This document shows, piece by piece, positions 44,334 to 52,971 of a DNA stretch of 52,971 nt (the stretch's first letter is position 1; every line of letters starts with the position of its first letter). Below the pieces are notes generated by a model. The model was not told where the DNA came from and did not search any database. It was given only the letters and a program-made list of their open reading frames with translations. The position numbers and the translations under genes were made by a program. Source of the stretch: an uncultured Hyphomicrobiales bacterium (GTDB taxonomy: Bacteria; Pseudomonadota; Alphaproteobacteria; Rhizobiales; Beijerinckiaceae); contig CAIZEI010000003.1 of the NCBI GenBank assembly GCA_903931945.1, positions 1 through 52,971 of the forward strand. The letters are read 5' to 3'.

Positions 44334-45020
44334 TTAAAGCGCCACGGGCAGGAGCCCACACGCCTGCGCGAGGCTAAAAAATGCATCCGGTCCTGCGCCC
44401 TGCGCCAATTCCGCAATGCGAATGGACGGCAGAAACCGAGCGATGGATTCGCGCGTTGGGCCTGGTCCGACTGAACCCACCGGCGATTCGTTGATAAGAA
44501 GCGCACGCATTTCCAGATTGGCGGCATTTAACGCCGAAACTGACGTCAGCGCATGACTGATCGCCCCAAGGTAGGTGCCTCCTATCAGGAGAACAGGCAA
44601 ATCCAGCGCCCGTATCAGATCGAGGACCGTTGCGTCCTCGGCGATCGGCGACATCAATCCGCCGACGCCCTCGATCAGCAATTGTCCATTCGCATCCGCA
44701 ATCGACTGGCGGCAAAAGGCGACGATGTCAGCCACCCGCAGGTCCCGCCTTTCCAGGCGTGCGGCCATATCTGGCGATACCGGCGCGGCAAAACGGAAAG
44801 GGGAAATCTGCGCAACGGCGTCCGGGGCAGGCATCCTGCCCATCGCCAGAAGCAGACGCCCGGGATCGCTCGTTGTCGCTTCCGCCGGATCATAACCGCT
44901 CACTACGGGTTTAATTGCGCGTGCAACGACGCCATGCGTTCGCAGCGCCGCCAGAAGGCCGGCAGTAACAAAGGTTTTACCAATGCTCGTGCCAGTCCCT
45001 GTGACAAATAGCGCTTTCAC
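44334..45020 (-). CDS. bioD: Dethiobiotin synthetase
   Basis: A 228-residue ATP-dependent enzyme that closes the ureido ring of dethiobiotin from 7,8-diaminopelargonate and CO2. The P-loop is [11 protein letters not shown] at residues 7-17, and the [10 protein letters not shown] motif marks the substrate and magnesium site. Its ATG overlaps the bioF stop by four bases (ATGA), so bioF and bioD are coupled. The order bioF-bioD on the minus strand with bioB-bioA divergent completes the four late biotin steps. Confidence 0.94.
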   Translation of the reverse strand: MKALFVTGTGTSIGKTFVTAGLLAALRTHGVVARAIKPVVSGYDPAEATTSDPGRLLLAMGRMPAPDAVAQISPFRFAAPVSPDMAARLERRDLRVADIVAFCRQSIADANGQLLIEGVGGLMSPIAEDATVLDLIRALDLPVLLIGGTYLGAISHALTSVSALNAANLEMRALLINESPVGSVGPGPTRESIARFLPSIRIAELAQGAGPDAFFSLAQACGLLPVAL

Positions 45021-46165
45021 GCCACAGCCCTGCGCAATTGCTTCCGAATGGCGCTTGCGAGTCGCTCGATTTCATCGTCAGGGTGGCCAGCGGAAAAAGT
45101 CAGACGGAGCCGCGAACCGCCTTCCGGAACGGTTGGCGGACGGATCGCCACGACCAAAAATCCGTCCTCCTCCAGCGCTGCGGCGAGTTGCATGGCGCGT
45201 CGGGCGTCTCCGACAATCAGCGGCACAACGGGGCTTTGCGCTTCCGGCAGATTCATCAGACCGGTAAATTCTCGGGCCTTGGCCAATGGCAGCGCCGTCA
45301 ACTCCGGTTCGCTTTCCACAATGTCCAGCGCAGCTATCGCCGCGCCAACGCACGAAGGCGGCAGGCCTGTCGTATAGATGAAGCTGCCGGCGCGTGTTTT
45401 GATCAGGTCTATGACGGACGATGAGGCGCAGATATAGCCGCCATAACCGCCGATCGCCTTGGAGAGCGTGCCCATTTGCAGGGGAACGTCGTAGCCCAGC
45501 GTCGAGCCATGGCCGCCATTCAAAACGCCCAAACCATGGGCGTCGTCCACCATCAGCCAGCAGTCGTATTGCTTCGCCAATTCGCTCAACGACTTCAAGG
45601 GAGCAAGATCGCCATCCATGGAAAAAACACCGTCTGTGGCAATCAGGCACCTTTTGGCGCTGGCGCGGTTGGCGGCCAGCAGCGCCTTGAGATTGTCCAT
45701 GTCATTGTGGCGAAACATCAGTGACCTGGCGGCAGACAGCCTTGCGCCCGCGCGAATGCAGGAATGCGCGAGCTCATCTATCAATATGAGGCTGCCATTG
45801 CCCGCCAGCGTCGGGATAATGCCCGCGTTGGCAAGATAACCCGAACCGAAGACGCAGGCGGCTTCAGCGCCTTTGAATTTCGCCAGCCGCCGTTCCAGTT
45901 GTTCCAGCAGGGGGTGATTTCCCGTCACCAGACGGGACGCGCCAGCCCCGGCTCCGTAGCTATCGATGGCGGCCTTGGCGGACGCCCGGACTCTCGGGTC
46001 CTGACTGAGGTTAAGGTAGTCGTTGCAGGAGAAGGAAATCAGTCGCCTTCCGTCGCGTTCGACGTGAATGCCGCTGACCCGGGCGGTTGAGTTCAACCGG
46101 CGGCGCAGACCGCGCGCTTCGAGGTCCTGCAGCTTCCCGCGTGCAAAATCGTCCAGAGACTGCAT
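45017..46165 (-). CDS. bioF: 8-amino-7-oxononanoate synthase
   Basis: A 382-residue PLP enzyme that condenses a pimeloyl thioester with alanine. The DDAHGLG motif holds the cofactor-binding aspartate, and [14 protein letters not shown] carries the PLP lysine. [15 protein letters not shown] is the family glycine-rich stretch. I chose the ATG at 46165 (MQSLDDFA), which gives the usual length; the frame is open to 46234, but that part lacks similarity. It is divergent from bioB with a 96-base gap. I found no BioR-type box (TTATMKATAA) there. Confidence 0.95.
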   Translation of the reverse strand: MQSLDDFARGKLQDLEARGLRRRLNSTARVSGIHVERDGRRLISFSCNDYLNLSQDPRVRASAKAAIDSYGAGAGASRLVTGNHPLLEQLERRLAKFKGAEAACVFGSGYLANAGIIPTLAGNGSLILIDELAHSCIRAGARLSAARSLMFRHNDMDNLKALLAANRASAKRCLIATDGVFSMDGDLAPLKSLSELAKQYDCWLMVDDAHGLGVLNGGHGSTLGYDVPLQMGTLSKAIGGYGGYICASSSVIDLIKTRAGSFIYTTGLPPSCVGAAIAALDIVESEPELTALPLAKAREFTGLMNLPEAQSPVVPLIVGDARRAMQLAAALEEDGFLVVAIRPPTVPEGGSRLRLTFSAGHPDDEIERLASAIRKQLRRAVA

Positions 46166-46261
46166 ATTCCACCGAAGTATCGAACCGCGCGGCGCGCTTC
46201 CAGCCCGCTTGCTCTGCCACGCATAAAGGGGCAATTAGGCCTTCGCAACCGAGGACCTCTG

Positions 46262-47248
46262 ATGAACGCGTATGATCGATCCCTGGCCGGCGGGCCGCGC
46301 AGCGACTGGACCCGCGCGGAAATCCGCAAAATTCATGACCTGCCGTTTCCCGAATTACTGTTTCACGCTCAGGAGATTCATCGTCGTTTTTTCGATCCAT
46401 CGCGGGTGCAGCTTTCGACGCTGCTTTCAATCAAGACCGGCGGGTGTCCCGAAGACTGCGCCTATTGTCCGCAAAGCGCGCATCACGACACCGGATTGAA
46501 AGCCACCAAATTGCTGGATCGGGACGCTATTCTGACGGCGGCGCGCGAAGCCCGCGACAGCGGCGCAACACGAGTTTGTATGGGCGCCGCCTGGCGTTCG
46601 CCCAAAGATCGCGATATCGCCGAACTCAGCGGAATTATTGGGGATGTGAAAGGGCTCGGCCTTGAGACCTGCATGACATTGGGGATGCTGACGGGTCGAC
46701 AGGCGCAGGCGCTGAAAGATTCGGGGCTTGATTATTACAACCACAATCTCGACACGTCGCCGGAGTTTTACGGCAAGGTAATATTGACTCGTACTTATCA
46801 GGAGCGATTGGACACGCTCGAACATGTGCGCGACGCCGGCATGAGCGTCTGTTGCGGGGGTATTGTTGGCATGGGCGAGACGGTGGAAGACCGCGTCGGG
46901 ATGATTCATGCGCTGGCGACGCTCCCCAAACACCCCGAGAGCGTGCCGATCAATCTGCTTGTGCAAGTGAAGGGCACGCCGCTCGATGCCGCCGCACGCG
47001 TTCACCCGATCGATTTTGTGCGCACCATCGCGACATCGAGGGTCGTCATGCCGCGTTCGATGGTTCGGCTGTCGGCCGGTCGCGAGGACATGAGCGACGA
47101 AATGCAAGCGCTCTGTTTTGCGGCAGGCGCCAATTCCATTTTCAGCGGTGAGAGATTGCTGACCACTCCCAATCCGGGCGACGATCGCGATAGTGCGCTT
47201 CTGGCGCGGCTTGGCATGAAAACCGATGGCGCCGCAAAAACCCTCTGA
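46262..47248 (+). CDS. bioB: Biotin synthase
   Basis: A 328-residue radical-SAM enzyme that inserts sulfur into dethiobiotin. The cluster motif is CPEDCAYC within [18 protein letters not shown]. The [21 protein letters not shown] and [14 protein letters not shown] blocks are all characteristic, with the usual cysteines and arginine of the [2Fe-2S] site (for example in MSVCCGG). GAGGA lies about seven bases before the ATG. The end of the gene overlaps bioA by 23 bases. It forms a two-gene unit with bioA. Confidence 0.97.
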   Translation: MNAYDRSLAGGPRSDWTRAEIRKIHDLPFPELLFHAQEIHRRFFDPSRVQLSTLLSIKTGGCPEDCAYCPQSAHHDTGLKATKLLDRDAILTAAREARDSGATRVCMGAAWRSPKDRDIAELSGIIGDVKGLGLETCMTLGMLTGRQAQALKDSGLDYYNHNLDTSPEFYGKVILTRTYQERLDTLEHVRDAGMSVCCGGIVGMGETVEDRVGMIHALATLPKHPESVPINLLVQVKGTPLDAAARVHPIDFVRTIATSRVVMPRSMVRLSAGREDMSDEMQALCFAAGANSIFSGERLLTTPNPGDDRDSALLARLGMKTDGAAKTL

Positions 47249-48497
47249 ACCCGACTGGCTGACGCGCGGGCTCGAGCACGTCTGGCTGCCTTACGCGCAG
47301 ATGAAACTGGCCCCGCTCCCTGCTCCCGTTGTGGCGACTCGGGGGTCGCAGATTATGCTGGCTGACGGGCGGAAACTTGTCGATGGCGTCGCAAGCTGGT
47401 GGACCGCCTGCCACGGTTACAATCATCCACATATCGCCGAATCTCTCCGCAAGCAGCTTGAGCGAATGCCGCATGTGATGTTTGGCGGGTTGGCGCATGA
47501 ACCGGCCTACGAACTGGCTGCGCGACTGGCAAAGATTCTGCCCGGCAATCTCGACCGGGTGTTTTATTCCGAATCGGGTTCTGTCGCTGTCGAAGTCGCC
47601 ATGAAAATGGCGATTCAGTATCGACTCAATACTGGTGAGCGTGGCCGCAGCAAAATCCTGAGTTTTCGCGGCGCCTATCACGGCGACACACTCGCAACCA
47701 TGGCGGTCTGCGACCCCGAAGAGGGCATGCATAGCCTGTTTCGGGGCGTTCTGCCCGAACAGATCATTGCAGACCTTCCGCGCGATGACGAGAGCCATGC
47801 CGCGCTGCGCGCCGTTCTTGAACGCCATGGGCGCGAACTCACAGCGATTCTTGTGGAGCCTTTGGTTCAGGGCGCAGGCGGCATGGTGTTCCACAGCGCG
47901 CTGGTTCTGCAACGCTTGCGCAAACTGGCGGACGAATTTGACCTGCTTCTGATCTTCGACGAGATTTTTACCGGCTTTGGCCGCACAGGCGGCATGTTCG
48001 CCTGCGCCTCTTCGGGCGTCCTTCCCGACATCATTACGCTCTCGAAAGCGCTAACCGGCGGGACGCTGCCGCTTGCCGCAACAGTGGCGTCGTCGCTTGT
48101 GTTCGACGCCTTCTGGTCGGACCGGCCGGAAGACGCGCTGATGCACGGGCCGACGTTCATGGGCAATCCACTCGCCTGCGCCGCCGCCAACGCCTCGCTC
48201 GACCTTTTTGAGCGCGAACCGCGGCTGGAACAGGCGACCGCAATTGCAAAGCAGCTCGCGCGCGAACTCGAACCCTGCCGCACGCTCAAAGGCGTGCGGG
48301 ATGTGAGGGTGATGGGCGCGATAGGCGTGGTCGAGCTCGACAGTCCGGCAGAGCGTGGAGCGTTGATGAAAGCATTTATCGATCGCGGCGTCTGGATCAG
48401 ACCCTTTGGCAGGATCGTCTATCTGACGCCTGCGCTCACCATTCGCCCGGATGAGCTGACAACATTAACCAGCGCCATATGCGACGCGCTTGCCTGA
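47226..48497 (+). CDS. bioA: Adenosylmethionine-8-amino-7-oxononanoate aminotransferase
   Basis: A 423-residue class III aminotransferase that makes 7,8-diaminopelargonate, using SAM as amino donor. The family stretches WLPYAQM near the N-terminus, [31 protein letters not shown] and FRGAYHGDT are present. [11 protein letters not shown] holds the cofactor aspartate, and [13 protein letters not shown] carries the PLP lysine. Its start lies inside the last codons of bioB, so the two are coupled. It converges on the DUF1003 gene with a 13-base gap. The early pimelate genes bioC/bioH or bioZ are not in this window. Confidence 0.96.
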   Translation: MAPQKPSEPDWLTRGLEHVWLPYAQMKLAPLPAPVVATRGSQIMLADGRKLVDGVASWWTACHGYNHPHIAESLRKQLERMPHVMFGGLAHEPAYELAARLAKILPGNLDRVFYSESGSVAVEVAMKMAIQYRLNTGERGRSKILSFRGAYHGDTLATMAVCDPEEGMHSLFRGVLPEQIIADLPRDDESHAALRAVLERHGRELTAILVEPLVQGAGGMVFHSALVLQRLRKLADEFDLLLIFDEIFTGFGRTGGMFACASSGVLPDIITLSKALTGGTLPLAATVASSLVFDAFWSDRPEDALMHGPTFMGNPLACAAANASLDLFEREPRLEQATAIAKQLARELEPCRTLKGVRDVRVMGAIGVVELDSPAERGALMKAFIDRGVWIRPFGRIVYLTPALTIRPDELTTLTSAICDALA

Positions 48498-48510
48498 TGC
48501 GCCGCATCTA

Positions 48511-49059
48511 TCAGCTCTTCGCCTCAGCAACGCATTTATGCACATCGCTGGTCAGCCTTTCCACGCGCTCTGTCAGCGCTTTGATATTTTCGGTCAGCAC
48601 GGTGTTCTGGCGCATCATTTCCATCAACAGATCCATGTTCTTGTTCGCCTGAATTTCCCGCGCCTCGCTTTCATGATGCAAATCTTCGCGGTGCTGGGCA
48701 TCCGCCTGCGCATGGCATTTGTCGCGGTCCGCCTGTCGCGTTTGCGCCAGCAGGATCAACGGCGCGGCATAGGCTGCTTGCAAGCTGAAGGCGAGATTGA
48801 GAAGAATGAAGGGGTAAACGTCGAAATCAGTCACGCCGAAAACATTGAGTAAAATCCAGACCGCAACGAAAAAAGTCTGCGACACCAGAAAGACGGGGGT
48901 GCCAAAAAAGCGTGCAAACTCTTCCGCCTTCAGCGCAAACCAGTCATTGCCAAAGACATTGCTGAGGTGAAGATGCGGACGGTGAAACCGAAAGAAATGA
49001 TCGTCCGGCTTGTCCCCTGCGGGGGCCAGCGCTGCTACAACTTCTGTTTCAATTGACAT
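48511..49059 (-). CDS. DUF1003 membrane protein
   Basis: A 182-residue inner-membrane protein with two membrane helices (about residues 56-75 and 85-106) and a long charged C-terminal tail that looks coiled-coil. The core FDVYPFILLNLAFSLQAAYAAPLILLAQTRQADRDK is the DUF1003 signature. GAGGAG lies eight bases before the ATG. The function of the family is unknown. It is divergent from the thiolase gene (190 bases). Confidence 0.88.
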   Translation of the reverse strand: MSIETEVVAALAPAGDKPDDHFFRFHRPHLHLSNVFGNDWFALKAEEFARFFGTPVFLVSQTFFVAVWILLNVFGVTDFDVYPFILLNLAFSLQAAYAAPLILLAQTRQADRDKCHAQADAQHREDLHHESEAREIQANKNMDLLMEMMRQNTVLTENIKALTERVERLTSDVHKCVAEAKS

Positions 49060-49181
49060 ATCAAGTTCTCCTCGACAGTTTTAGGCGCTGTCGCGCTCAT
49101 TAATGTTTATTGACGAATAGATATGACGATGGCACGACTTTTCCCTTTTGACTACGGTCCAAAACTTGGCGCGGGCTCGCC

Positions 49182-49210
49182 TTGACCCCCCGGACGCCGC
49201 CTCTTATCAA
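49182..49210 (+). promoter_or_regulatory. Candidate sigma-70-type promoter for the thiolase operon
   Basis: TTGACC (49182-49187, five of six to consensus), a 17-base spacer and TATCAA (49205-49210, four of six) lie 40 bases before the thiolase ATG. The spacing and position are right for a housekeeping promoter. This is a motif match only. Confidence 0.4.
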
Positions 49211-49249
49211 TCGGAAAATCTCTGATCCCCCGCTGCGGAGCCCCTGGAT

Positions 49250-50455
49250 ATGACGGATGTGTATCTTTGCGCCGGGGCGCGTACGCCGGTCGGGCGTTAT
49301 GGCGGCGCTCTGTCCGGGGTGCGCGCCGATGACCTGCTTGCCTATGCGATCAGGGCTGCGTTGGCCCGCGTGCCCGTCCTGCCTCGCGAAGCTGTCGATG
49401 AAGTCTATGCGGGTTGCGCCAATCAGGCGGGCGAAGACAATCGCAATGTTGCACGGATGGGGCTTTTGCTGGCCGGACTGCCAATGCAGGTTCCCGGCGT
49501 AACGCTCAACCGCCTTTGCGGATCCGGCCTAGACGCGATCGGCAGCGCCGCGCGTGCGATCAAGGCAGGAGAAATCGCCTTAGCCATTGCTGCTGGGGTC
49601 GAATCCATGTCCCGTGCGCCCTTCGTCATGGGCAAGACGTCCGAGCCCTTTTCACGCGCCGCGCAGCTTGAAGACACGACCATGGGCTGGCGTTTCATCA
49701 ATCCGGCGTTCCAATCGCAATTTGGCGTCGACGCCATGGGCGAAACCGCAGAAAATCTGGCGGAAGAACGGCATATTGCGCGTGAAGATCAGGACGCCTT
49801 TGCGCTTCGCAGCCAGAACCGGGCCGCCGCCGCTATCGCAAATGGACGTTTGGGACAGGAAATCGTGGCGATTGAAATCACTGATCGCAAAGGGGGCGTT
49901 ATCACGGTCGATCGCGATGAGCATCCTCGCGCAACGTCGCTCGACAAGCTTGCGGCGCTCAAGCCCTATATTCGCAAAGGCGGTTCGGTCACGGCAGGCA
50001 ATTCTTCCGGGATCAATGACGGCGCCGCCGCCGTGCTGGTTTGTTCGGCCAGCGCAGCTGACAAATATGGTCTGACGCCCCTCGCCAAAGTCACTGGCAT
50101 GGCGACGGCCGGCGTCCCGCCGCGCATCATGGGGATCGGCCCGGTTCCCGCGACGCGCAAATTGATGGACCGCCTGGGACTGACGATTGGCGCGTTCGAC
50201 GTTATCGAACTCAACGAAGCTTTCGCTGCGCAGGCTCTGTCCTGCATGCGTGAACTTGGCCTTGCGGACGATGCAGCGCATGTGAATATCAATGGCGGCG
50301 CTATTGCAATTGGACATCCCCTCGGCATGTCGGGGGTGCGAATTGCTTATTCCGCTGCGCTCGAAATGCAGCGCAGCGGCGCCAGGCGCGCGCTGGCGAC
50401 GATGTGCATCGGCGTCGGTCAGGGCATAGCGCTGGCGTTGGAACGGGTTGGCTGA
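49250..50455 (+). CDS. pcaF: Thiolase, 3-oxoadipyl-CoA thiolase (PcaF) type
   Basis: A 401-residue thiolase. Catalytic Cys is in LNRLCGSGLDA near residue 90, His in GGAIAIGHPLGMSG, and the second Cys in ATMCIGVGQG. The N-terminal ARTPVGRYGGALSGVRADDL, NQAGEDNRNVARM and ESMSRAPFVMGK blocks follow the PcaF/PaaJ pattern rather than PhaA. PcaF cleaves 3-oxoadipyl-CoA to succinyl-CoA and acetyl-CoA, the last step of the beta-ketoadipate route. No other pca gene is in the window, so a general acetyl-CoA acetyltransferase remains possible. Two hydrolase genes follow with gaps of 15 and 22 bases. Confidence 0.8.
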   Translation: MTDVYLCAGARTPVGRYGGALSGVRADDLLAYAIRAALARVPVLPREAVDEVYAGCANQAGEDNRNVARMGLLLAGLPMQVPGVTLNRLCGSGLDAIGSAARAIKAGEIALAIAAGVESMSRAPFVMGKTSEPFSRAAQLEDTTMGWRFINPAFQSQFGVDAMGETAENLAEERHIAREDQDAFALRSQNRAAAAIANGRLGQEIVAIEITDRKGGVITVDRDEHPRATSLDKLAALKPYIRKGGSVTAGNSSGINDGAAAVLVCSASAADKYGLTPLAKVTGMATAGVPPRIMGIGPVPATRKLMDRLGLTIGAFDVIELNEAFAAQALSCMRELGLADDAAHVNINGGAIAIGHPLGMSGVRIAYSAALEMQRSGARRALATMCIGVGQGIALALERVG

Positions 50456-50470
50456 ACGGAGACCGGGCTC

Positions 50471-51292
50471 ATGAAAGTCGCGCTCATTCAGATGAATTCC
50501 GGCGCTGACAAGCCTGCGAATCTCGAACAGGCCCGCAGCCTGATCGAGGACGTAGTGCGTCACGAAAGACCCGACTGGATCTGCCTGCCCGAAGTGTTCG
50601 ACTTCATGGGCGGCTCGCGCGCTCAAAAGCACGCGGCTGCGGAAGAGCTGCCCGGCGGCCAAGCCTACACAATGATGGCCAATCTTGCGCGTCATCATGG
50701 CGTTTTCATTCATGCGGGATCGATGCTGGAAAAGATTGCGGGTGACGACCGGCTGGGCAATACGACGATAGTGTTCGACCGCGAAGGCAAAGAGCGCGCG
50801 CGCTATCGCAAGATTCACATGTTCGATATTACCGCGCCTGATGGCGCGCAATACAACGAGTCTGCGGCCTTCAAGCCCGGTGATGCCGTCGCTACCTACG
50901 ACTGCGAGGGCGTCACTGTGGGATGCTCGATTTGCTACGATCTGCGCTTTCCCGATCTGTTTCAGGCCTTGGCGTTGCGGGGCGCCGAGATGATCGCTTT
51001 GCCCGCGGCATTCACCTTGCAAACCGGCAAGGATCATTGGGAGGTCTTGATCCGGGCGCGCGCCATCGAGACCGAGGCCTATTTTTGTGCATCGGCGCAA
51101 ACCGGGACGCATATGCAGGGCAGCGAATCTCGCGCGACTTGGGGCCACTCGATGATCGTCGATCCCTGGGGCCATGTTACGGCCAGCGCGTCGGATGGAG
51201 TTGGCTGGGTCGCGGGACGGGTCGATCCAGCTCGCGTTAGAAAAGTTCGCGCCATGATTCCGGTCGCCAAGCACAAGGTCAGGATCGACTGA
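50471..51292 (+). CDS. Carbon-nitrogen hydrolase (nitrilase superfamily, Nit1-like)
   Basis: A 273-residue cytoplasmic hydrolase with the catalytic triad Glu41 (LPEVFDF), Lys114 (YRKIHMFD) and Cys155 (CSICYDLRFP). The HMFD and YDLRFP sequences match the Nit1/deaminated-glutathione amidase and omega-amidase branch, which repairs or hydrolyses small amides. GGAG precedes the ATG at a good distance. It probably forms an operon with the thiolase and the alpha/beta hydrolase. A substrate tied to the accessory locus cannot be excluded. Confidence 0.87.
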   Translation: MKVALIQMNSGADKPANLEQARSLIEDVVRHERPDWICLPEVFDFMGGSRAQKHAAAEELPGGQAYTMMANLARHHGVFIHAGSMLEKIAGDDRLGNTTIVFDREGKERARYRKIHMFDITAPDGAQYNESAAFKPGDAVATYDCEGVTVGCSICYDLRFPDLFQALALRGAEMIALPAAFTLQTGKDHWEVLIRARAIETEAYFCASAQTGTHMQGSESRATWGHSMIVDPWGHVTASASDGVGWVAGRVDPARVRKVRAMIPVAKHKVRID

Positions 51293-51314
51293 TTCAGAGA
51301 CGGGAGAAGATTTC

Positions 51315-52322
51315 ATGAATGTCCGCAGTCGTTTCGATCTTAAAAAAATCCTTTCGCCCGAGACCAGGCGGAGCGACGAAATGCAAGCTTTGTTCGATTG
51401 GAACATCGAACAGGACAAAGGAATGCCCGATCTCAATACAATTTCCATTCAGGAGTCACGACCGTGGCGCGCCAGGCAGGCATTGCGCACGAACGCCGAT
51501 GCGCCTGAAGTCGCCAAAGTCGAGCGCATTCACGTTCCTGGCCTCAATGGCGCGCCCGATATCGCCAGCGAACTCATCACGCCCTTGAATGAGGAGCCGG
51601 GCTGCCTCCTTTACCTGCATGGCGGCGGCTGGGCCTTTGGCGATCTTGATTCGCATATCCGGCTCGCCAAGATTCTGGCGGTTGAATCCAAAAAGCGCGT
51701 GCTTTACGTGGACTATCGGCTTTCGCCGGAGACGCCCTATCCTGGACCACTGGACGATTCCATTGCCGCCTGGCGCTGGATCGTTTCCAGAAGCGAAAGC
51801 GACCCGCATTTCAAAGGTCCGTTGAGCGTGTCAGGCGATAGCGCGGGCGCGAATCTTTCTGTTGCTCTTATGTTGCATGAGATCGAACTGGGGCGGCGGC
51901 TCCCGGATGTCGGTCTGTTGTTTTATGGCGTCTATGACGACGACACGGAAAGTCCGTCCTACATGCGTTTCGCGATGGGCTACGGACTTGCACGCCCGGG
52001 CATGATGAAATTCTGGTCGTGGTATGCGCCTGCCGATGCGCACGGCCATCCCCGCCAGGACCCGTTATTATGCCCGGTTCGGGCCAGCACATCTGCGCTG
52101 GCGAAGCTGCCGCCGCTTTATCTGAATGCTGCAGGATTGGACCCTTTGCTTTGCGACACCCTCAAATTTGCCGAAAGGCTGGAGGAAGCCGGAACAGTCT
52201 TTGCCGTAGAAGTGCATGAGGGGTTGCATCATGGCTTTATCCAGCAGACCGCGCGGCTCGCCGAGTCCCGGCGGGCGCTGAAACTGGCGATGGATTTCTA
52301 TCGCAAGTGCGAGCGTTGCTGA
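51315..52322 (+). CDS. Alpha/beta hydrolase, hormone-sensitive-lipase (HSL) family
   Basis: A 335-residue esterase/lipase-like enzyme. The oxyanion-hole motif is LYLHGGGWAFGD and the nucleophile elbow is SGDSAGAN. A late acidic residue is in AAGLDPLLCD, and the histidine is in EGLHHGFIQ, all standard for HSL-family carboxylesterases. There is no signal peptide, so it is cytoplasmic. GGGAGAAG lies about eight bases before the ATG. It is third in the unit with the thiolase and C-N hydrolase. The natural ester is unknown. Confidence 0.88.
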   Translation: MNVRSRFDLKKILSPETRRSDEMQALFDWNIEQDKGMPDLNTISIQESRPWRARQALRTNADAPEVAKVERIHVPGLNGAPDIASELITPLNEEPGCLLYLHGGGWAFGDLDSHIRLAKILAVESKKRVLYVDYRLSPETPYPGPLDDSIAAWRWIVSRSESDPHFKGPLSVSGDSAGANLSVALMLHEIELGRRLPDVGLLFYGVYDDDTESPSYMRFAMGYGLARPGMMKFWSWYAPADAHGHPRQDPLLCPVRASTSALAKLPPLYLNAAGLDPLLCDTLKFAERLEEAGTVFAVEVHEGLHHGFIQQTARLAESRRALKLAMDFYRKCERC

Positions 52323-52347
52323 GGGCTTCGAACGATGCGCCATTTTC

Positions 52348-52376
52348 TTGGCTGCACGGCGTCATAAAAATGTAAT
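52348..52376 (+). promoter_or_regulatory. Candidate sigma-70-type promoter for the ParB-like gene
   Basis: TTGGCT (52348-52353, four of six), a 17-base spacer and TGTAAT (52371-52376, five of six) lie 36 bases before the probable start at 52412, in a locally AT-rich stretch. This is a motif match only. Confidence 0.45.
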
Positions 52377-52411
52377 AAATTGTTCAGACCATTCGAATCA
52401 TGGAATTCGCC

Positions 52412-52971
52412 ATGCATGACCTACGTGAACCGCTGCTTACACCCATCAGAATTGTCGATCTCCGTCCCACGCAGATTACGGTTGGAATGCGCGAGGTGAA
52501 GGAAAAGCGCAAGCGCTGGAAGGCGCTCAAATCCGGAAAGGCCGGCGGCTTTCTGGGCACACATATGATACCAGTTATCCTCGGTCCGAAGAAACGCAGC
52601 TATGTCATAGACCATCACCATCTCGCGCGCGCCTTGCATGAAGAAGGGGTCGAGCATGTGCTGACAACCGTTGTCGCAAATCTCAGTTCGCTGACTGAAG
52701 AGTCATTCTGGGTCAATATGGACAACCGTTCATGGATGCATCCTTACGACGATGCGGGCAAACGCCGTGAGCACCAGCAAATTCCAAAATCTGTTGATAA
52801 ACTTATCGACGATCCCTACCGCTCGTTGGCCGGCGAATTGCGGCGTGTTGGCGGTTTTGCCAAGGATACGACGCCTTTCAGCGAATTCCTCTGGGCGGAT
52901 TTTCTTCGTTCGAGGATCAAACGCAAAGCCGTCGAAGACAATTTCGAACAGTCGCTTGAAAAGGCGCTTGC
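52412..52971 (+). CDS. ParB-like nuclease-family protein (PF08857 type), cut by window edge
   Basis: The first 186 codons of a gene that runs past the window end. The sequence IRIVDLRPTQITVGMREVKEKRKRW, then HMIPVILGPKKRSYVIDHHHLARAL, resembles the putative ParB-like nuclease family PF08857, which shares a fold with ParB/Srx proteins but is not the chromosome-partition ParB. A later NMDNRSWMHPYD stretch is also typical. The ATG at 52412 has GGAA seven bases upstream; the in-frame ATG at 52400 is an alternative. The function of the family is uncertain. Confidence 0.75.
   Translation, partial: MHDLREPLLTPIRIVDLRPTQITVGMREVKEKRKRWKALKSGKAGGFLGTHMIPVILGPKKRSYVIDHHHLARALHEEGVEHVLTTVVANLSSLTEESFWVNMDNRSWMHPYDDAGKRREHQQIPKSVDKLIDDPYRSLAGELRRVGGFAKDTTPFSEFLWADFLRSRIKRKAVEDNFEQSLEKAL

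Noticed and set aside
46166-46261. BioR operator between bioF and bioB
   Set aside because: No TTATMKATAA-like sequence is present in the gap.

Overview
The window looks like a chromosomal segment of an alphaproteobacterium, most likely of the order Hyphomicrobiales (Rhizobiales). A Beijerinckiaceae-like bacterium is my best guess, made from protein style and gene order only. Supporting signs are sdhC-sdhD-sdhA, the order argH - small lipoprotein - lysA - DUF4175/TIGR02302 protein, a twin-TM (HIG1-like) gene beside a PduO-type adenosyltransferase, etfBA-hbd, a PurU deformylase and an RpoH-type promoter of alphaproteobacterial form in front of htpG. Both edges cut genes: sdhA on the left and a ParB-like protein on the right.

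Layout. 1-12504 is core metabolism: succinate dehydrogenase (minus strand), a TlpA thioredoxin, argH, lptM-like, lysA, a large DUF4175 membrane protein, a twin-TM protein, a cobalamin adenosyltransferase, a rhomboid protease, etfBA and hbd. 12530-12850 is a small secreted PsiF-like protein. 12951-39358 is a roughly 26-kb accessory region made almost only of periplasmic binding proteins and catabolic enzymes. 39387-48497 returns to core genes: prmC, htpG, an L,D-transpeptidase, purU and the biotin genes bioD-bioF / bioB-bioA. 48511-52322 holds a DUF1003 protein, a PcaF-like thiolase, a carbon-nitrogen hydrolase and an alpha/beta hydrolase. A partial ParB-like gene ends the window.

The accessory region is the most interesting part. 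It has (a) a plus-strand unit with a Tat-exported amidohydrolase, a tricarboxylate-type (TTT/Bug) binding protein and a MauG-like di-haem cytochrome; (b) a tightly coupled minus-strand unit with an iron-type solute-binding protein, a second TTT protein, an FAD monooxygenase and a UbiD decarboxylase; (c) a bicupin and a third TTT protein converging on each other; (d) a long plus-strand run of a racemase-fold protein without catalytic cysteines, a Pht5-like decarboxylase, a second bicupin, a fourth TTT protein, hydantoinase A and B subunits, two M24 proteins with degraded metal sites and a complete NMT1/SsuABC-type importer; and (e) a ketopantoate-reductase-like enzyme and an LVIVD propeller protein. 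Start/stop overlaps tie many of these genes together.

Inference: this is an uptake and degradation locus for an aromatic or heterocyclic carboxylate or cyclic amide. The substrate cannot be read from sequence. No transcription regulator, TctA/TctB membrane subunit, transposase, tRNA or CRISPR array was seen.
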